A DNA stretch of 64,000 nucleotides. Source: Histomonas meleagridis (lineage: Eukaryota > Parabasalia > Tritrichomonadida > Dientamoebidae). The notes under the pieces are model-generated. The model searched no databases. It worked only from the letters and a program-made list of their open reading frames with translations, and was not told the origin of the DNA. The position numbers were made by a program, and so were the translations under genes. Positions 9,707-19,789 of this stretch are shown in pieces. Location of the stretch: the NCBI GenBank assembly GCA_020186115.1, contig WSYJ01000146.1, positions 186,001-250,000 of the forward strand, written 5' to 3'. Numbering within the stretch: the stretch's first letter is position 1; every line of letters begins with the position of its first letter.

Positions 9707-12523
9707 TTAATCTTTAGCTAATACTATTGCTATTGTTGAACTCCCCTTTTCATCCCAAAATCCAATTGCTATTTTATTAAAATCACCCAAGAACAATGTC
9801 TCATCATCTTTATTCATCATGGTTATTATATCCTTAATCTTTTCCATGTCATCTTCTTTAACAGTAACGAAGTTTGCCTTTACATTTTTATAATAATTTG
9901 GAACTAATTCCATAATATGTTTTTGGATAATATCTTTTTTATTACCAATATGTTCTTTAGCTAAAAGTTTTGCATGATTAATCAAAACATTTGATTTTTC
10001 TCCATTTAAAGGGAACGAAAGTTCGGAAAGTTTTAATATATTACGTAACATATTAATTTCATTTAGATAATTCTTTGATCTATTTTTCTTGAAATCTTTT
10101 GAAATGTTTTTAATTTTTTCATATATTAAAATCGCAACAGAATAATTTCCATTATTTTCATAATAACCAATTCCTATGTTATTATAATTATTTAAAACAA
10201 AATTCGATTTTTCATTATTTTGATAATCATTTTTAATTCTTTCGAATAAATTATTTAATGACTTTTCATCAAATTTTCGTATCCAAGGATTAGAATATAT
10301 ACAATTTTGATTATAATTCTTTCGTAAATCAATATTTCCTTTGTTTTCTTCAAGTAAATGTTGAATTTCTAATGATAATTTTTGATTTTCAATTAATTTA
10401 GTATTATTTTTTCGTATGTTATTTAATATATTTAAAATTTGTTCTTCAACTTTTACTTTTTCTTTTGGTGTTTCGAAACTTATTTCTTGTTGTTGTAATG
10501 TTTTTGTTGGTGTTAAATAAACATTATCATTATAATTTTGTTTTGGTGCATTTGTATTAGTTAAAGGTTTTGATGAATTTTTAGGTGTTTCGAAATTAAT
10601 ATTTTGATTTTCTTCTTCATCAGTATCTGAAAAGTTAAAATCATCTGGTAAAGGTTTAGCTGAATTAGAAAATTTATGTGTTGGCGTATTATTTTTTTGA
10701 TGTTTATTACTAAATGCACCAACGTCATCTTTATATCTAAACTTTTCCAAATCAGTTTGTAAAGGTTGGAATTCATTTGGATTATTAATAATTAATTGTT
10801 CATTTGAATCTTTATTATCATCTGATGAAAATATATTCACGTTATCATTTTGGAAACGTTTTAACATTTCCAAATTTTGTATTTTATTTTGTTGATCTAA
10901 TTCCCTAAATTCGAATTCTTCTTCTTCTTCATTAGTATTATCATCCGAAAATGAGAAATCATCAGCTAAAGGTTTACTATTACCTGCATGGAATAAAACA
11001 GGTTTATTATTATCATCGAAAGTTTTTTCATTTGCTTCTTTATATCTAAACTTTTCTAAGTTATTCATCATTATAGGCTTAAAGCTTTGTTTATTACTAG
11101 CTATAGTTTCTTCAAGTTTCTCATCTTCATCAGAAGCAAAATTATCATCACCATCATCTTGGAATTGATTTAATGACATAACTTTCGGCTCATTTGAAGG
11201 CCTAAAACTAAAATCGAAATCTTCATCATATTCATCATCAGAATCCGAAAAACTAAAGTTATCATCAAGTGGCTTAGCACCACCATGAGTATTTAATATC
11301 GAAATTGGTTTATTTTGTGTATGATCAGATGTTTCTTTATATCGATATTTTTCAATATTAGACATATTTATAGGCTTGAAAAATTGTGGATTTATTACCA
11401 ATTTATTCCCATCTGATGAAAATTCAGATTGATTATGTGATGATGAATTCCGCATTGATAATTGTAATACGGGTTGAACGCCTTCACCTTGATTAGGTGA
11501 ATATGTATCTTTTAGATAATCACCATCTGATGATGATGAAAAATCAATTGGAAGTGGCCGTGAACGATGTGCTAAAAGTGGGTTTTTATTACGTTTTGTA
11601 GATGAATCAGATGATTCATAAATTGTTTTAAGTCGTAATTTTACGTCATTTTCATTTTGCGGTTTTTCACTCGGTGGTTTCTCAGGAATTAATGGATATG
11701 AAACAACAAAATTGGATGTACTACCTTCAGAAACTAGAATTATTATAATAACAAAATCTTCGAATTTTTGAATATAAAAATTGATTTCGGTTAAAAATGA
11801 AAAACAAATATCTACAAAACCTTTAGATTCAAACAATGATTTAACCAAATTGTTATTATTAAGTATTGTAATAGGTACATATTTTCCGACAAAATTTTTA
11901 ATTAATGGTGGAAAATTTCGAGTTTTAGTATTTCGTAATAAATATAATATTTCTGCTTTTTCAAGCAACGATTGATTTAATGAAAAAGGTGTCAGATTAT
12001 AATATTTTCGAAATTGATTCATTATTTGAAGAATTTTCTCACTTGTAATTTCTTTTCCATCCAATCCTTTACAAAAAATCTGAGTTTTTTCTTGTAAAGA
12101 TTTATGGTCAATATTTGAAAGAATAATTGAAACAATTAAATGTCTTGATTTATAAAGTAAAACACCAATTCCTACATCTGTAATAATTTCTTTCATTGTG
12201 TTAAGATATTCTTGATCCAAAAGTAATGTTTGATGAATTGATTCCGCAATTCTATTGGTTTCATTTAATGGGATAATTAAAGGAATTTCCATACTAAACA
12301 AGAACTCTTTATAAAAAGTATTTTCTGGGAACATATTTTGCCTTACTTTTGATTTTGTCGCGATTTCTTTTGCAGGATATTTTGGAAATTGATTCGTTAA
12401 AAATTGTGCAAGTTCTGTCATTTGTTTGTTAAATCTAATTGTATTATTTCTAATTTCTTGTATAATCGAAAAAAGTTTTCTTTCATATTTATTGATATAA
12501 AGAGGATTATTAGCGTTTTTCAT
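9707..12523 (-). CDS. CAP/SCP-like protein with three acidic repeats
   Basis: 938 residues, ATG start. Three segments end in the beta-strand pattern seen in CAP (SCP/PR1) domains: about residues 120-145 (VGIGVLLYKSR), 780-800 (IGIGYYENNGN) and 920-938 (IAIGFWDEKG). Each is preceded by helices with N..R....L.PL-like spacing. Between about 370 and 650 is a repeat of roughly 95-110 residues, three times: a basic part (FKPINMSNIEKYRYKE, FKPIMMNNLEKFRYKE, FQPLQTDLEKFRYKD) and an acidic part (KPLDDNFSFSDSDDEYDEDF and variants). No signal peptide is visible, so it is probably intracellular. CAP assignment is inference; the repeats are plain. Stop in TAAA. An ACGTTA element lies about 30 bases upstream of the ATG. 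Confidence 0.5.
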   Translation of the reverse strand: MKNANNPLYINKYERKLFSIIQEIRNNTIRFNKQMTELAQFLTNQFPKYPAKEIATKSKVRQNMFPENTFYKEFLFSMEIPLIIPLNETNRIAESIHQTLLLDQEYLNTMKEIITDVGIGVLLYKSRHLIVSIILSNIDHKSLQEKTQIFCKGLDGKEITSEKILQIMNQFRKYYNLTPFSLNQSLLEKAEILYLLRNTKTRNFPPLIKNFVGKYVPITILNNNNLVKSLFESKGFVDICFSFLTEINFYIQKFEDFVIIIILVSEGSTSNFVVSYPLIPEKPPSEKPQNENDVKLRLKTIYESSDSSTKRNKNPLLAHRSRPLPIDFSSSSDGDYLKDTYSPNQGEGVQPVLQLSMRNSSSHNQSEFSSDGNKLVINPQFFKPINMSNIEKYRYKETSDHTQNKPISILNTHGGAKPLDDNFSFSDSDDEYDEDFDFSFRPSNEPKVMSLNQFQDDGDDNFASDEDEKLEETIASNKQSFKPIMMNNLEKFRYKEANEKTFDDNNKPVLFHAGNSKPLADDFSFSDDNTNEEEEEFEFRELDQQNKIQNLEMLKRFQNDNVNIFSSDDNKDSNEQLIINNPNEFQPLQTDLEKFRYKDDVGAFSNKHQKNNTPTHKFSNSAKPLPDDFNFSDTDEEENQNINFETPKNSSKPLTNTNAPKQNYNDNVYLTPTKTLQQQEISFETPKEKVKVEEQILNILNNIRKNNTKLIENQKLSLEIQHLLEENKGNIDLRKNYNQNCIYSNPWIRKFDEKSLNNLFERIKNDYQNNEKSNFVLNNYNNIGIGYYENNGNYSVAILIYEKIKNISKDFKKNRSKNYLNEINMLRNILKLSELSFPLNGEKSNVLINHAKLLAKEHIGNKKDIIQKHIMELVPNYYKNVKANFVTVKEDDMEKIKDIITMMNKDDETLFLGDFNKIAIGFWDEKGSSTIAIVLAKD

Positions 12524-12651
12524 TATAAAAAAAAAGTCCGAAATTTAACGTCTTTTTGGGTCCGTTATCAAAATAAACCTTGTCAAAACTTCCCGAACCA
12601 ATTTCAGACAGTCAAATTTGATAAGGTTTGTCTGGACTGACATTCTCTAAG

Positions 12652-15600
12652 ATGGAAAGCCGAAATGAAGAAACTGCACTCATCAGTTCCATTTCTTTTG
12701 GGCTTTTTGATCCAATAGAGCTTGAAAACTCCTCCGTATGTGAAGTTACACGGCCAATTGAATTCGAAAATGGTCAACCAGTCGTTAATGGATTGTCAGA
12801 TGCTCGAATGGGAACCGTCTCACGTGATTACCTATGCGATACATGTAACCAAGACAGCGATTCATGTCCTGGACACTTTGGACATATCAAATTAGCATAT
12901 CCTTTATTTCATTTTGGATATCAGGACGTCGTCTATAAGATATTAAATTGCGTATGCCACAAATGTGGTCGGCTCTTATTATCTTATGGTGACCCGGAAG
13001 TCCAAAGAGTAGTTTTACATTATCGAGGAAAACGTAGATTTGAACGTATTTTAGAATTATGTAAAACTCGAAAATGTGAACACAAAAAAGTGGGTGACGG
13101 TGACAAAGAGAATGCAGACGTAGTTAAAGATCCAGCATTTTGGAATGAATTAGGAATCGTTCCAGAAGATGGAGATTATTCAAAAGACCTTCGACAAATT
13201 GAACCATGTCAACAAACGCAAGTTGAAGTTGCACGAGAAGCAGATGGTACCTTATATACAAAAGGATCACTTACACGACAAGACATTACAGCTGCGTCAG
13301 TATTAGACATATTTTCACAAATGAAGGATTGTGATGTCCGTGTCTTAGGATTAGATCCAGAACGATCTCATCCGAAATGGATGATCTTAACAATTCTACC
13401 AGTACCACCACCACATGTTCGACCACCAGTTCGAGTTGAAGGTCTTAATCCATCACCAGATGATGTTACACATCATTTAGGAAATTTAGTTCGATGTAAC
13501 AATGCGTTACTTCGAATGAAAGAATCGAATCAACAACAAACAGCGGTCAAAGAACAATTAGCGTTATTACAATGGACTGTTACCACATATTTCATCAACG
13601 ACAAACCGTCGATCCAACGAGCGGTTACTCGGAACAATAAAGTTATCAAATCCATATCGCAGCGGTTAAAGGGGAAAGAAGGGCATATTCGAGGACATTT
13701 AAGTGGTAAACGTGTTGATTTCAGTGCACGATCAGTGATTTCACCTGATCCATCAATTCGTATCGATCAAGTTGGGGTACCCAAACATATTGCAAAGATA
13801 TTAACGTTCCCCGAAGTTGTTACACAACGTAATCGAGAAGAATTAGCGCAATTAGTCCAAAATGGTCCAGATAAATTAGAAGGAGCTAATTATGTCATTA
13901 ATCCTCAAGGTGTCAAATTTTCATTATCACGAACTACTGAACGTAGTACTATGCATTTAGATGATAATAGTATTGTTGAAAGGCATTTAAAGGATAATGA
14001 TATAGTTATCTTTAATCGACAACCTTCATTACATAAAATGTCAATGATGGGACATCATGCAGTTATAATGCGTGGTAGTACATTCCGATTAAATTTATCT
14101 GTTACTACTCCATATAATGCCGATTTTGATGGCGATGAAATGAATTTACATGTACCACAAAGTCAACAAGCACGAGCAGAAGTTAAACATATTATGTTAG
14201 TTCCAAATCAAATTATATCACCACAAAAGAATGGTCCTATTATTGGTTTGGTACAAGATTCATTATTAGGATGTCGTTTGCTTACTTTAAAGAACACTTT
14301 TTTAAATCGTAATGAAATGATGAACTTAATGATGTGTATTATCCATACAAAGAAGAACATCGTATTATCACCTCCATGTATTATCATACCACAAAAGAAT
14401 ATCTATTTATGGTCTGGGAAACAAGTCTTTTCCTTATTTTTACCATATATTAATTATGATTTTCAAGCAGATACATGTGATAAAGAATGGGAATGGATGC
14501 CACCTAAAGATACACGTGTAATTATTCGTGATGGTAATTTATTAGCTGGGATTTTAGATAAGAAAACTGTAGGTCAAAGTGAGAAATCATTAGCTCATGT
14601 AGTTATTAATTCTTGGGATAAAGATATGGCACGAGATTTCTTAAGTCAAACTCAATTAGTAGTTAATAGTTGGTTAGAATCTCGTGGATTTAGTATCGGA
14701 TTAATTGATGCAGTAGCTAAACATTCGACAATGCAAGAAGTCGAACAACGATTAAAATTATTACGTAAAGATGTTCAAGCAATTATTGATAATGCATTAC
14801 AAGGTAAACAAGAAATTATGCCCGGATTAACATTAATGGAATCATTTGAACAAGTTGTTAATACTCGATCAAATGATATCATTAATCAATGTGGTGCATT
14901 AGTTAAAAAGAATTCTCGATTTTGGAATTCTTTAATGCAAATGGTTGCAGCAGGTAGTAAAGGAGGAGATATTAATATCTCTCAAATCATTGCTACTGTA
15001 GGACAACAAAATATTGAAGGTAAACGTATTAAATATGGATTTAAGAAACGAACATTACCACATTATATTAAGGATGACTTAGGTTTGGAACAACATGGAT
15101 TTTGTTATCATAGTTTCATTGAAGGTTTAACACCACCAGAATTCTTCTTTCATACTATGGCAGGTAGAGAAGGTATTATTGATACAGCTTGTAAAACTTC
15201 TGATACTGGTTATATTCAACGTCGTCTAATTAAATCGATGGAATCACATTCAGTTAAATATGATGGTACTGTTCGTAATTCATTAAATCAAGTGATTCAA
15301 TTCTTATATGGAAATGATGGATTAGATCCAGTAGGACTTGAAACACAAAAAATTCATTTGATTCGGTATTCTGATGAAGATTTCGATCGAATGTTTAAAT
15401 TAGATCCAACTCAACCTACTTTTGGTCAAGGAGTATTACAACCAGAAGTTATTGAAGAATTAAGAAGTCAACAAGGTCGAGCAGAAGAAATATTTAATCG
15501 AGAATATAATCGACTTAAAGAATTCCGAGAAATATTACGTTATGAAATCTTTCCAGAATTAAATGATGTTGGTTGGTTCCCAGTAAATATACAAAGATTA

Positions 15601-17835
15601 ATAGAAACTTCACAACAAAGTTATCATATTAATCCTCATTCAGATCGATCAGATTTAAATCCAGTTGATGTTATCGAATCAGTAGAAAAATTAGTGACTA
15701 AATTAATTGTAGTTAAAGGTGATGATCAAATCTCCAGAATAGCACAAGATAATGCTACTTTATTATTACGGATATTTATATTTAGTAATCTTTCATCTAA
15801 ACAAATTATATTTACCCAACGTTTAAATAGAGGTGCATTAGATTGGGTATTAGATGAAATTGAAATTAAATTTAATCAATCAATAGTTGCACCTGGTGAA
15901 ATGGTAGGTGCTATAGCAGGACAATCTATAGGTGAACCTACAACACAAATGACTTTAAATACTTTTCATTTTGCTGGTGTTTCTGCGAAAAATGTAACTT
16001 TAGGTGTTCCACGTTTAAATGAAATTATGAATTTAGCTAAAACTATGAGAACTCCTCAAGTTACTATATTCTTAGATCCTGAAGAACGATCTGATAAAAA
16101 TATTGCTGAATTATTAAAGGCCGAAATTGAACATACTTCATTAAAGAAGTTAGTTCAACAATCAGAAATTTATTTCGATCCTTCTGATAATGATAGTTTA
16201 ATTGAAGAAGATAGAGAATGGTTACAAGATACTATTTTTGATGAGAAATCTTCTACTGATACTTATCCATTTGTATTACGTTTTATTTTAGATTCTAAAG
16301 CTTTAACTGCTGCTAATCTTAAAATAGAAGATATAGCAAATAAAATTACAGAAGGTTATAAAGGTCAATTAACAGTAACTTATAATAATACTGATATAGA
16401 TCGACCTATACTACGTATCCGTAATATAAAGAAAGAAGGTGGTATGGATGATAATGATGGTTCAATATTACGACAAATTGAACAACATATTTATGATAAA
16501 TTAACATTAGGTGGTATACCAGGTATTACACGTATAGCTATTGATGATGATGCTAAAATTGAAGTTATTAATCCAGATACTAATGGTATTGATCGTATAC
16601 AAGAATTTGTATTATATACTGAAGGTTCTTCTTTGTTAAATATATTAACTAATCCTCATGTAGATTTCCAACGTACGTTTTCGAATAATATCATGGAAAC
16701 TAAAGATATATTAGGTATAGAAGCTTCAAGAGAATTAATCATTCATGAATTGAACAAAGTGTTTGGTTCTTCTTATATTAATTATCATCATTTACAACTT
16801 TTGGCTGATACTATGACTCATTATGGTGAAATTAGAGCTGTATCTAGACATGGTATTAATAAGGCTCCAACAGGACCTTTAATGCGTGCTTCTTATGAAC
16901 AAACTGTTGATATCTTCTTCCAAGCAGCTGCTTTTGGTGAAGTTGATTATATGAGAGATACTTCTTCTCGTATATTAGTTGGCGCACCTGCTAATATTGG
17001 TACTGGTATTGTAGATATATTAACTGATAATTCCAACTTACCTGATTCAACTTATCATGCTAAAGCTGAAGAACATCAACTTTTGGGAGTTGATTCTCCT
17101 CAACAAATTTCTCCTGTTGCAAGAATTGCTGGTGATTATTATGATGAATATGATTCTTCTCCATTACAAGCGACTTCTCCAATTAGAAATGATGATACTG
17201 GTGATAATGAAATTGCTCCAAACTCGCCTTCAATTTATTCACCATCATATGATCAAATGTCTCCTGTAGGTGATATAATGTCCCCTTATATAGCAAATGG
17301 ACATAATCAAATGGTGGTATCGCCAAGTCCTTTATACCCATCTTATCCATCGCCTTATCAAAACACTGCTAGTCCAATGCCAAGTTCACCTTATGTTGGA
17401 GGACTTTATGATAGAAGTAGAAATGCTACTTCTCCTTCGTATAACGCAACTTCTCCTTCTTATAACCCAACTTCTCCTTCATATTCTCCGACTTCTCCTT
17501 CTTACTCTCCTACATCTCCATCTTATTCGCCAACATCTCCTTCGTATTCACCAACTTCTCCATCATATTCTCCGACTTCTCCTTCATATTCTCCTACATC
17601 ACCATCTTACTCACCAACATCTCCTTCATACTCACCAACTTCTCCTTCATATTCTCCTACATCTCCTTCGTATTCTCCTACATCACCATCTTATTCTCCG
17701 ACATCTCCTTCATATTCACCAACTTCACCATCGTATTCCCCAACTTCTCCTTCATATTCTCCGACTTCTCCTTCTTACTCTCCTACATCGCCTTCGTATT
17801 CGCCTACATCCCCATCTTACTCTCCAACGAGGTAA
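12652..17835 (+). CDS. RPB1: RNA polymerase II largest subunit RPB1
   Basis: 1727 residues, uninterrupted. The N-terminal zinc-binding segment (CNQDSDSCPGHFGHI) is present; the catalytic Mg-binding loop NADFDGDEMN is at about residue 488; the bridge-helix/funnel region has GLTPPEFFFHTMAGREG; the trigger-loop region has GEPTTQMTLNTFHFAG. These are diagnostic of Pol II RPB1. The C-terminal domain has 18 complete heptads, 16 of them exactly YSPTSPS, ending in YSPTR. The protein makes mRNA in the nucleus, and the CTD couples transcription to RNA processing. The ATG at 12652 matches the conserved N-terminus; extending to the TTG at 12628 is not justified. Divergently arranged with the CAP-like gene; about 128 bases separate the starts. 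Stop in TAAA. Confidence 0.98.
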   Translation: MESRNEETALISSISFGLFDPIELENSSVCEVTRPIEFENGQPVVNGLSDARMGTVSRDYLCDTCNQDSDSCPGHFGHIKLAYPLFHFGYQDVVYKILNCVCHKCGRLLLSYGDPEVQRVVLHYRGKRRFERILELCKTRKCEHKKVGDGDKENADVVKDPAFWNELGIVPEDGDYSKDLRQIEPCQQTQVEVAREADGTLYTKGSLTRQDITAASVLDIFSQMKDCDVRVLGLDPERSHPKWMILTILPVPPPHVRPPVRVEGLNPSPDDVTHHLGNLVRCNNALLRMKESNQQQTAVKEQLALLQWTVTTYFINDKPSIQRAVTRNNKVIKSISQRLKGKEGHIRGHLSGKRVDFSARSVISPDPSIRIDQVGVPKHIAKILTFPEVVTQRNREELAQLVQNGPDKLEGANYVINPQGVKFSLSRTTERSTMHLDDNSIVERHLKDNDIVIFNRQPSLHKMSMMGHHAVIMRGSTFRLNLSVTTPYNADFDGDEMNLHVPQSQQARAEVKHIMLVPNQIISPQKNGPIIGLVQDSLLGCRLLTLKNTFLNRNEMMNLMMCIIHTKKNIVLSPPCIIIPQKNIYLWSGKQVFSLFLPYINYDFQADTCDKEWEWMPPKDTRVIIRDGNLLAGILDKKTVGQSEKSLAHVVINSWDKDMARDFLSQTQLVVNSWLESRGFSIGLIDAVAKHSTMQEVEQRLKLLRKDVQAIIDNALQGKQEIMPGLTLMESFEQVVNTRSNDIINQCGALVKKNSRFWNSLMQMVAAGSKGGDINISQIIATVGQQNIEGKRIKYGFKKRTLPHYIKDDLGLEQHGFCYHSFIEGLTPPEFFFHTMAGREGIIDTACKTSDTGYIQRRLIKSMESHSVKYDGTVRNSLNQVIQFLYGNDGLDPVGLETQKIHLIRYSDEDFDRMFKLDPTQPTFGQGVLQPEVIEELRSQQGRAEEIFNREYNRLKEFREILRYEIFPELNDVGWFPVNIQRLIETSQQSYHINPHSDRSDLNPVDVIESVEKLVTKLIVVKGDDQISRIAQDNATLLLRIFIFSNLSSKQIIFTQRLNRGALDWVLDEIEIKFNQSIVAPGEMVGAIAGQSIGEPTTQMTLNTFHFAGVSAKNVTLGVPRLNEIMNLAKTMRTPQVTIFLDPEERSDKNIAELLKAEIEHTSLKKLVQQSEIYFDPSDNDSLIEEDREWLQDTIFDEKSSTDTYPFVLRFILDSKALTAANLKIEDIANKITEGYKGQLTVTYNNTDIDRPILRIRNIKKEGGMDDNDGSILRQIEQHIYDKLTLGGIPGITRIAIDDDAKIEVINPDTNGIDRIQEFVLYTEGSSLLNILTNPHVDFQRTFSNNIMETKDILGIEASRELIIHELNKVFGSSYINYHHLQLLADTMTHYGEIRAVSRHGINKAPTGPLMRASYEQTVDIFFQAAAFGEVDYMRDTSSRILVGAPANIGTGIVDILTDNSNLPDSTYHAKAEEHQLLGVDSPQQISPVARIAGDYYDEYDSSPLQATSPIRNDDTGDNEIAPNSPSIYSPSYDQMSPVGDIMSPYIANGHNQMVVSPSPLYPSYPSPYQNTASPMPSSPYVGGLYDRSRNATSPSYNATSPSYNPTSPSYSPTSPSYSPTSPSYSPTSPSYSPTSPSYSPTSPSYSPTSPSYSPTSPSYSPTSPSYSPTSPSYSPTSPSYSPTSPSYSPTSPSYSPTSPSYSPTSPSYSPTSPSYSPTSPSYSPTR
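17440..17832 (+). repeat. CTD heptad repeats (18 full plus one partial)
   Basis: 21-base units starting at 17440 (YNATSPS), 17461 (YNPTSPS), then 16 YSPTSPS units, and a truncated last unit (YSPTR) at 17818. Protein repeats are almost identical while serine, proline and threonine codons vary from unit to unit, so the sequence is held by selection on protein and not by recent DNA duplication. Confidence 0.97.
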
Positions 17836-18135
17836 AAATAAAATTAAACTGTAAAACAAAAACAAAACAATAATAAACAAAGTATTTAATTAATTTGATT
17901 TTTAGTTTGATGTGATTTCATAAAGTAGTCAAAAAATTCATTTCTGAGTTTATTTGGCCGTATTTAATTTGCTTTTGTTGATACTTTAGAGAATGAACAG
18001 AAATTTATTCAAATGTTTTAGGAATGTTCTAAAGTTCTTTTCCGTAAATGATTTTTCCTTAACCTGAAAAAATAAAAAGAATTGGTCGATAAACGGTCTC
18101 CTTTCAAAATATGTGAAGTGACATTTATTAAAAAT

Positions 18136-18649
18136 ATGGCAAAAGAACTTCCATATACATGGGAACAGACTTTGGAAGATGTAACATTATCAATTATTGT
18201 TGAAGCAGGAATACCAGGTAAAATGGACAATTGTCAAATTCAGAAAAATCATTTGATCGATGGAATGGATCAAAGGAAAAACCCCAATAATCGATGGAGA
18301 TCTTTCAGAAGAGGTAAAGCCAGGAGATTCATCATGGACAATAGCCGATGTTAAAGATGGACGTGAAATTCAAGTGTTAAAAAGACTGGGATGCATTGGT
18401 GGAAATGTATATGTTGGTGACCCAGAAATAGATGTCTCGAAGATTGAGCCAGAGAATAGCAAACTTTCTGATCTCGATCCAGAAACTCGTCAAACTGTTG
18501 AAAAGATGATGTATGATCAACGCGCAAAAGCTGCAGGCCTTCCAACAACAGATGAAATCAATAATCGTGAAATGATTGAGAAACTCACACGTGAGCACCC
18601 AGAATTTGCACAGCAGCTTGCTCAATCACAATCTAACGGCGGCAAGTAA
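18136..18649 (+). CDS. NudC-like CS-domain protein, frameshifted
   Basis: NudC proteins are Hsp90-linked co-chaperones of dynein regulators. The first frame (18136 to about 18265) gives the CS-domain start (YTWEQTLEDVTLSI, then a QKNHLIDG strand). The second frame (to 18649) gives TPIIDGDLSEEV, SSWTIAD and the NudC C-terminus (ENSKLSDLDPETRQTVEKMM, then YDQRAKAAGLPTTDE). The switch is best explained by a 4-base TGGA duplication near 18262. A second oddity: the conserved His-Trp-Trp (HWW) motif reads only in another frame near 18395, implying two compensating indels about 40 bases apart. Either a recent pseudogene or assembly errors, although neighbouring RPB1 is clean over 5 kb. ATG 18136 is chosen; the TTG at 18082 is not a credible start. 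Confidence 0.8.
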
Positions 18650-18691
18650 ACTTTTGAATTTGTGTTAACGTTTTTTGTGAAAAGTGCTATA

Positions 18692-19789
18692 ATGATAAAT
18701 GAGTTAATTGACTCATTTTATCCTAAATTTTTGGTTATATTTAATGTAATGGATAATTTATTAAACCTAGGAGAAGCCACATATGAAAGCACAGTAGATT
18801 ATATTATTTTATCCAATTTAAAATCTGATCAAATTATTTCTTGTATTCTTACAACAGCAAAAATTAAACCAAATTTGATATATTATTTATCCAAAATAAT
18901 AAAAGAATATGAAAATCACTACCCAAACAAAATTGATTTTTATATTTTTATTAATTTACTTATGGAAAATAGAATTTATTTATTTGTTTTATATCTTTTG
19001 GATTTTGGTTTAATATCAATTCATATGATTCATAGGTTTTTCAAGAAGTCAAATATATTTTTATATTTTGGAAGTGAGATAATACAAAATGAACCTCAAC
19101 TTTATAAAAACATGAAAAACTCATTTATTTGTAACAATTTACTTCGCGAAAATGATTTCTTAAAATTTAATGATAATCAAAGATATTCCGGAAATTCCGA
19201 ATTAATTATTTTAACTTTTATAAGGAAAGATTTAATTGATGAATTTATATATAATTTTAATTTTTTTGAAATTGATCCTAATTATAGAATTGGTCAATCT
19301 TTATATGAAATGAATAATATCCTTAAGAATTGTACATTACTTGAATATGCTGCATATTTCAAAGCAGTGAAATGTTTTAAATTTTTATCGCTTCAAGGTG
19401 CAATAATTACAGATGATACAATAAAATATGCAATTTTTGGAGGAAACATAGAAATATTTGATATTTGTAAACAAGAAAAAAGTAATTTTGATTATATAAT
19501 GGATTATTCTATTCAATCACATAGATATAAATTAAGTAATTGGATTAATCAAACCAATGGAATTAAATATAACTTATTTTATAGCGTTGAATTTTTAAAT
19601 TTATATATATTTTGTAAATCAGATTTCGAAGATATTAATAAAAAATTCGGATTAATTCAAATGACACCATTAATAATAGCTGCAAAAAATGGTTTTTTAG
19701 ACATTGTTAACTTTTTATGTTCTTTTCCTAATATTGATTTATATAGAAGAGATAATATTTGTTCATTTAATTTAATGTTTGCTTTTTAG
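18692..19789 (+). CDS. DUF3447-type protein, N-terminal reading frame of an ankyrin locus
   Basis: About 365 residues from the first ATG (18692; the frame is open to 18662 without ATG). It has the family plan: an N-terminal helical region, a LLEYAAYFKAVKCFKFL motif (compare LIDYAAFFSAVKCFKYL in the others), an AIFGGNIEIFDICKQ segment and a first ankyrin unit (TPLIIAAKNGFLDIVNFL). It is the most divergent member here. The frame ends inside the first spacer (hydrophobic SFNLMFAF then stop), and ankyrin units continue downstream in other frames. Cytosolic ankyrin scaffold role is inferred. Confidence 0.65.
   Translation: MINELIDSFYPKFLVIFNVMDNLLNLGEATYESTVDYIILSNLKSDQIISCILTTAKIKPNLIYYLSKIIKEYENHYPNKIDFYIFINLLMENRIYLFVLYLLDFGLISIHMIHRFFKKSNIFLYFGSEIIQNEPQLYKNMKNSFICNNLLRENDFLKFNDNQRYSGNSELIILTFIRKDLIDEFIYNFNFFEIDPNYRIGQSLYEMNNILKNCTLLEYAAYFKAVKCFKFLSLQGAIITDDTIKYAIFGGNIEIFDICKQEKSNFDYIMDYSIQSHRYKLSNWINQTNGIKYNLFYSVEFLNLYIFCKSDFEDINKKFGLIQMTPLIIAAKNGFLDIVNFLCSFPNIDLYRRDNICSFNLMFAF

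Noticed and set aside
12628-12651. N-terminal extension of RPB1 to a TTG codon
   Set aside because: The ATG at 12652 gives the conserved RPB1 N-terminus; non-ATG starts are not expected in this nuclear genome.
17057-17854. Leu/His-rich open frames inside the RPB1 tail
   Set aside because: They are other-frame shadows of the heptad repeats; low-complexity repeats keep all frames open.
18200-18270. A 26-base GT...AG mini-intron explaining the NudC frame change
   Set aside because: Removal of the only fitting GT...AG segment (GTAAAATGG...TTCAG) leads to a stop and does not join the two CS-domain parts; a 4-bp duplication explains them better.
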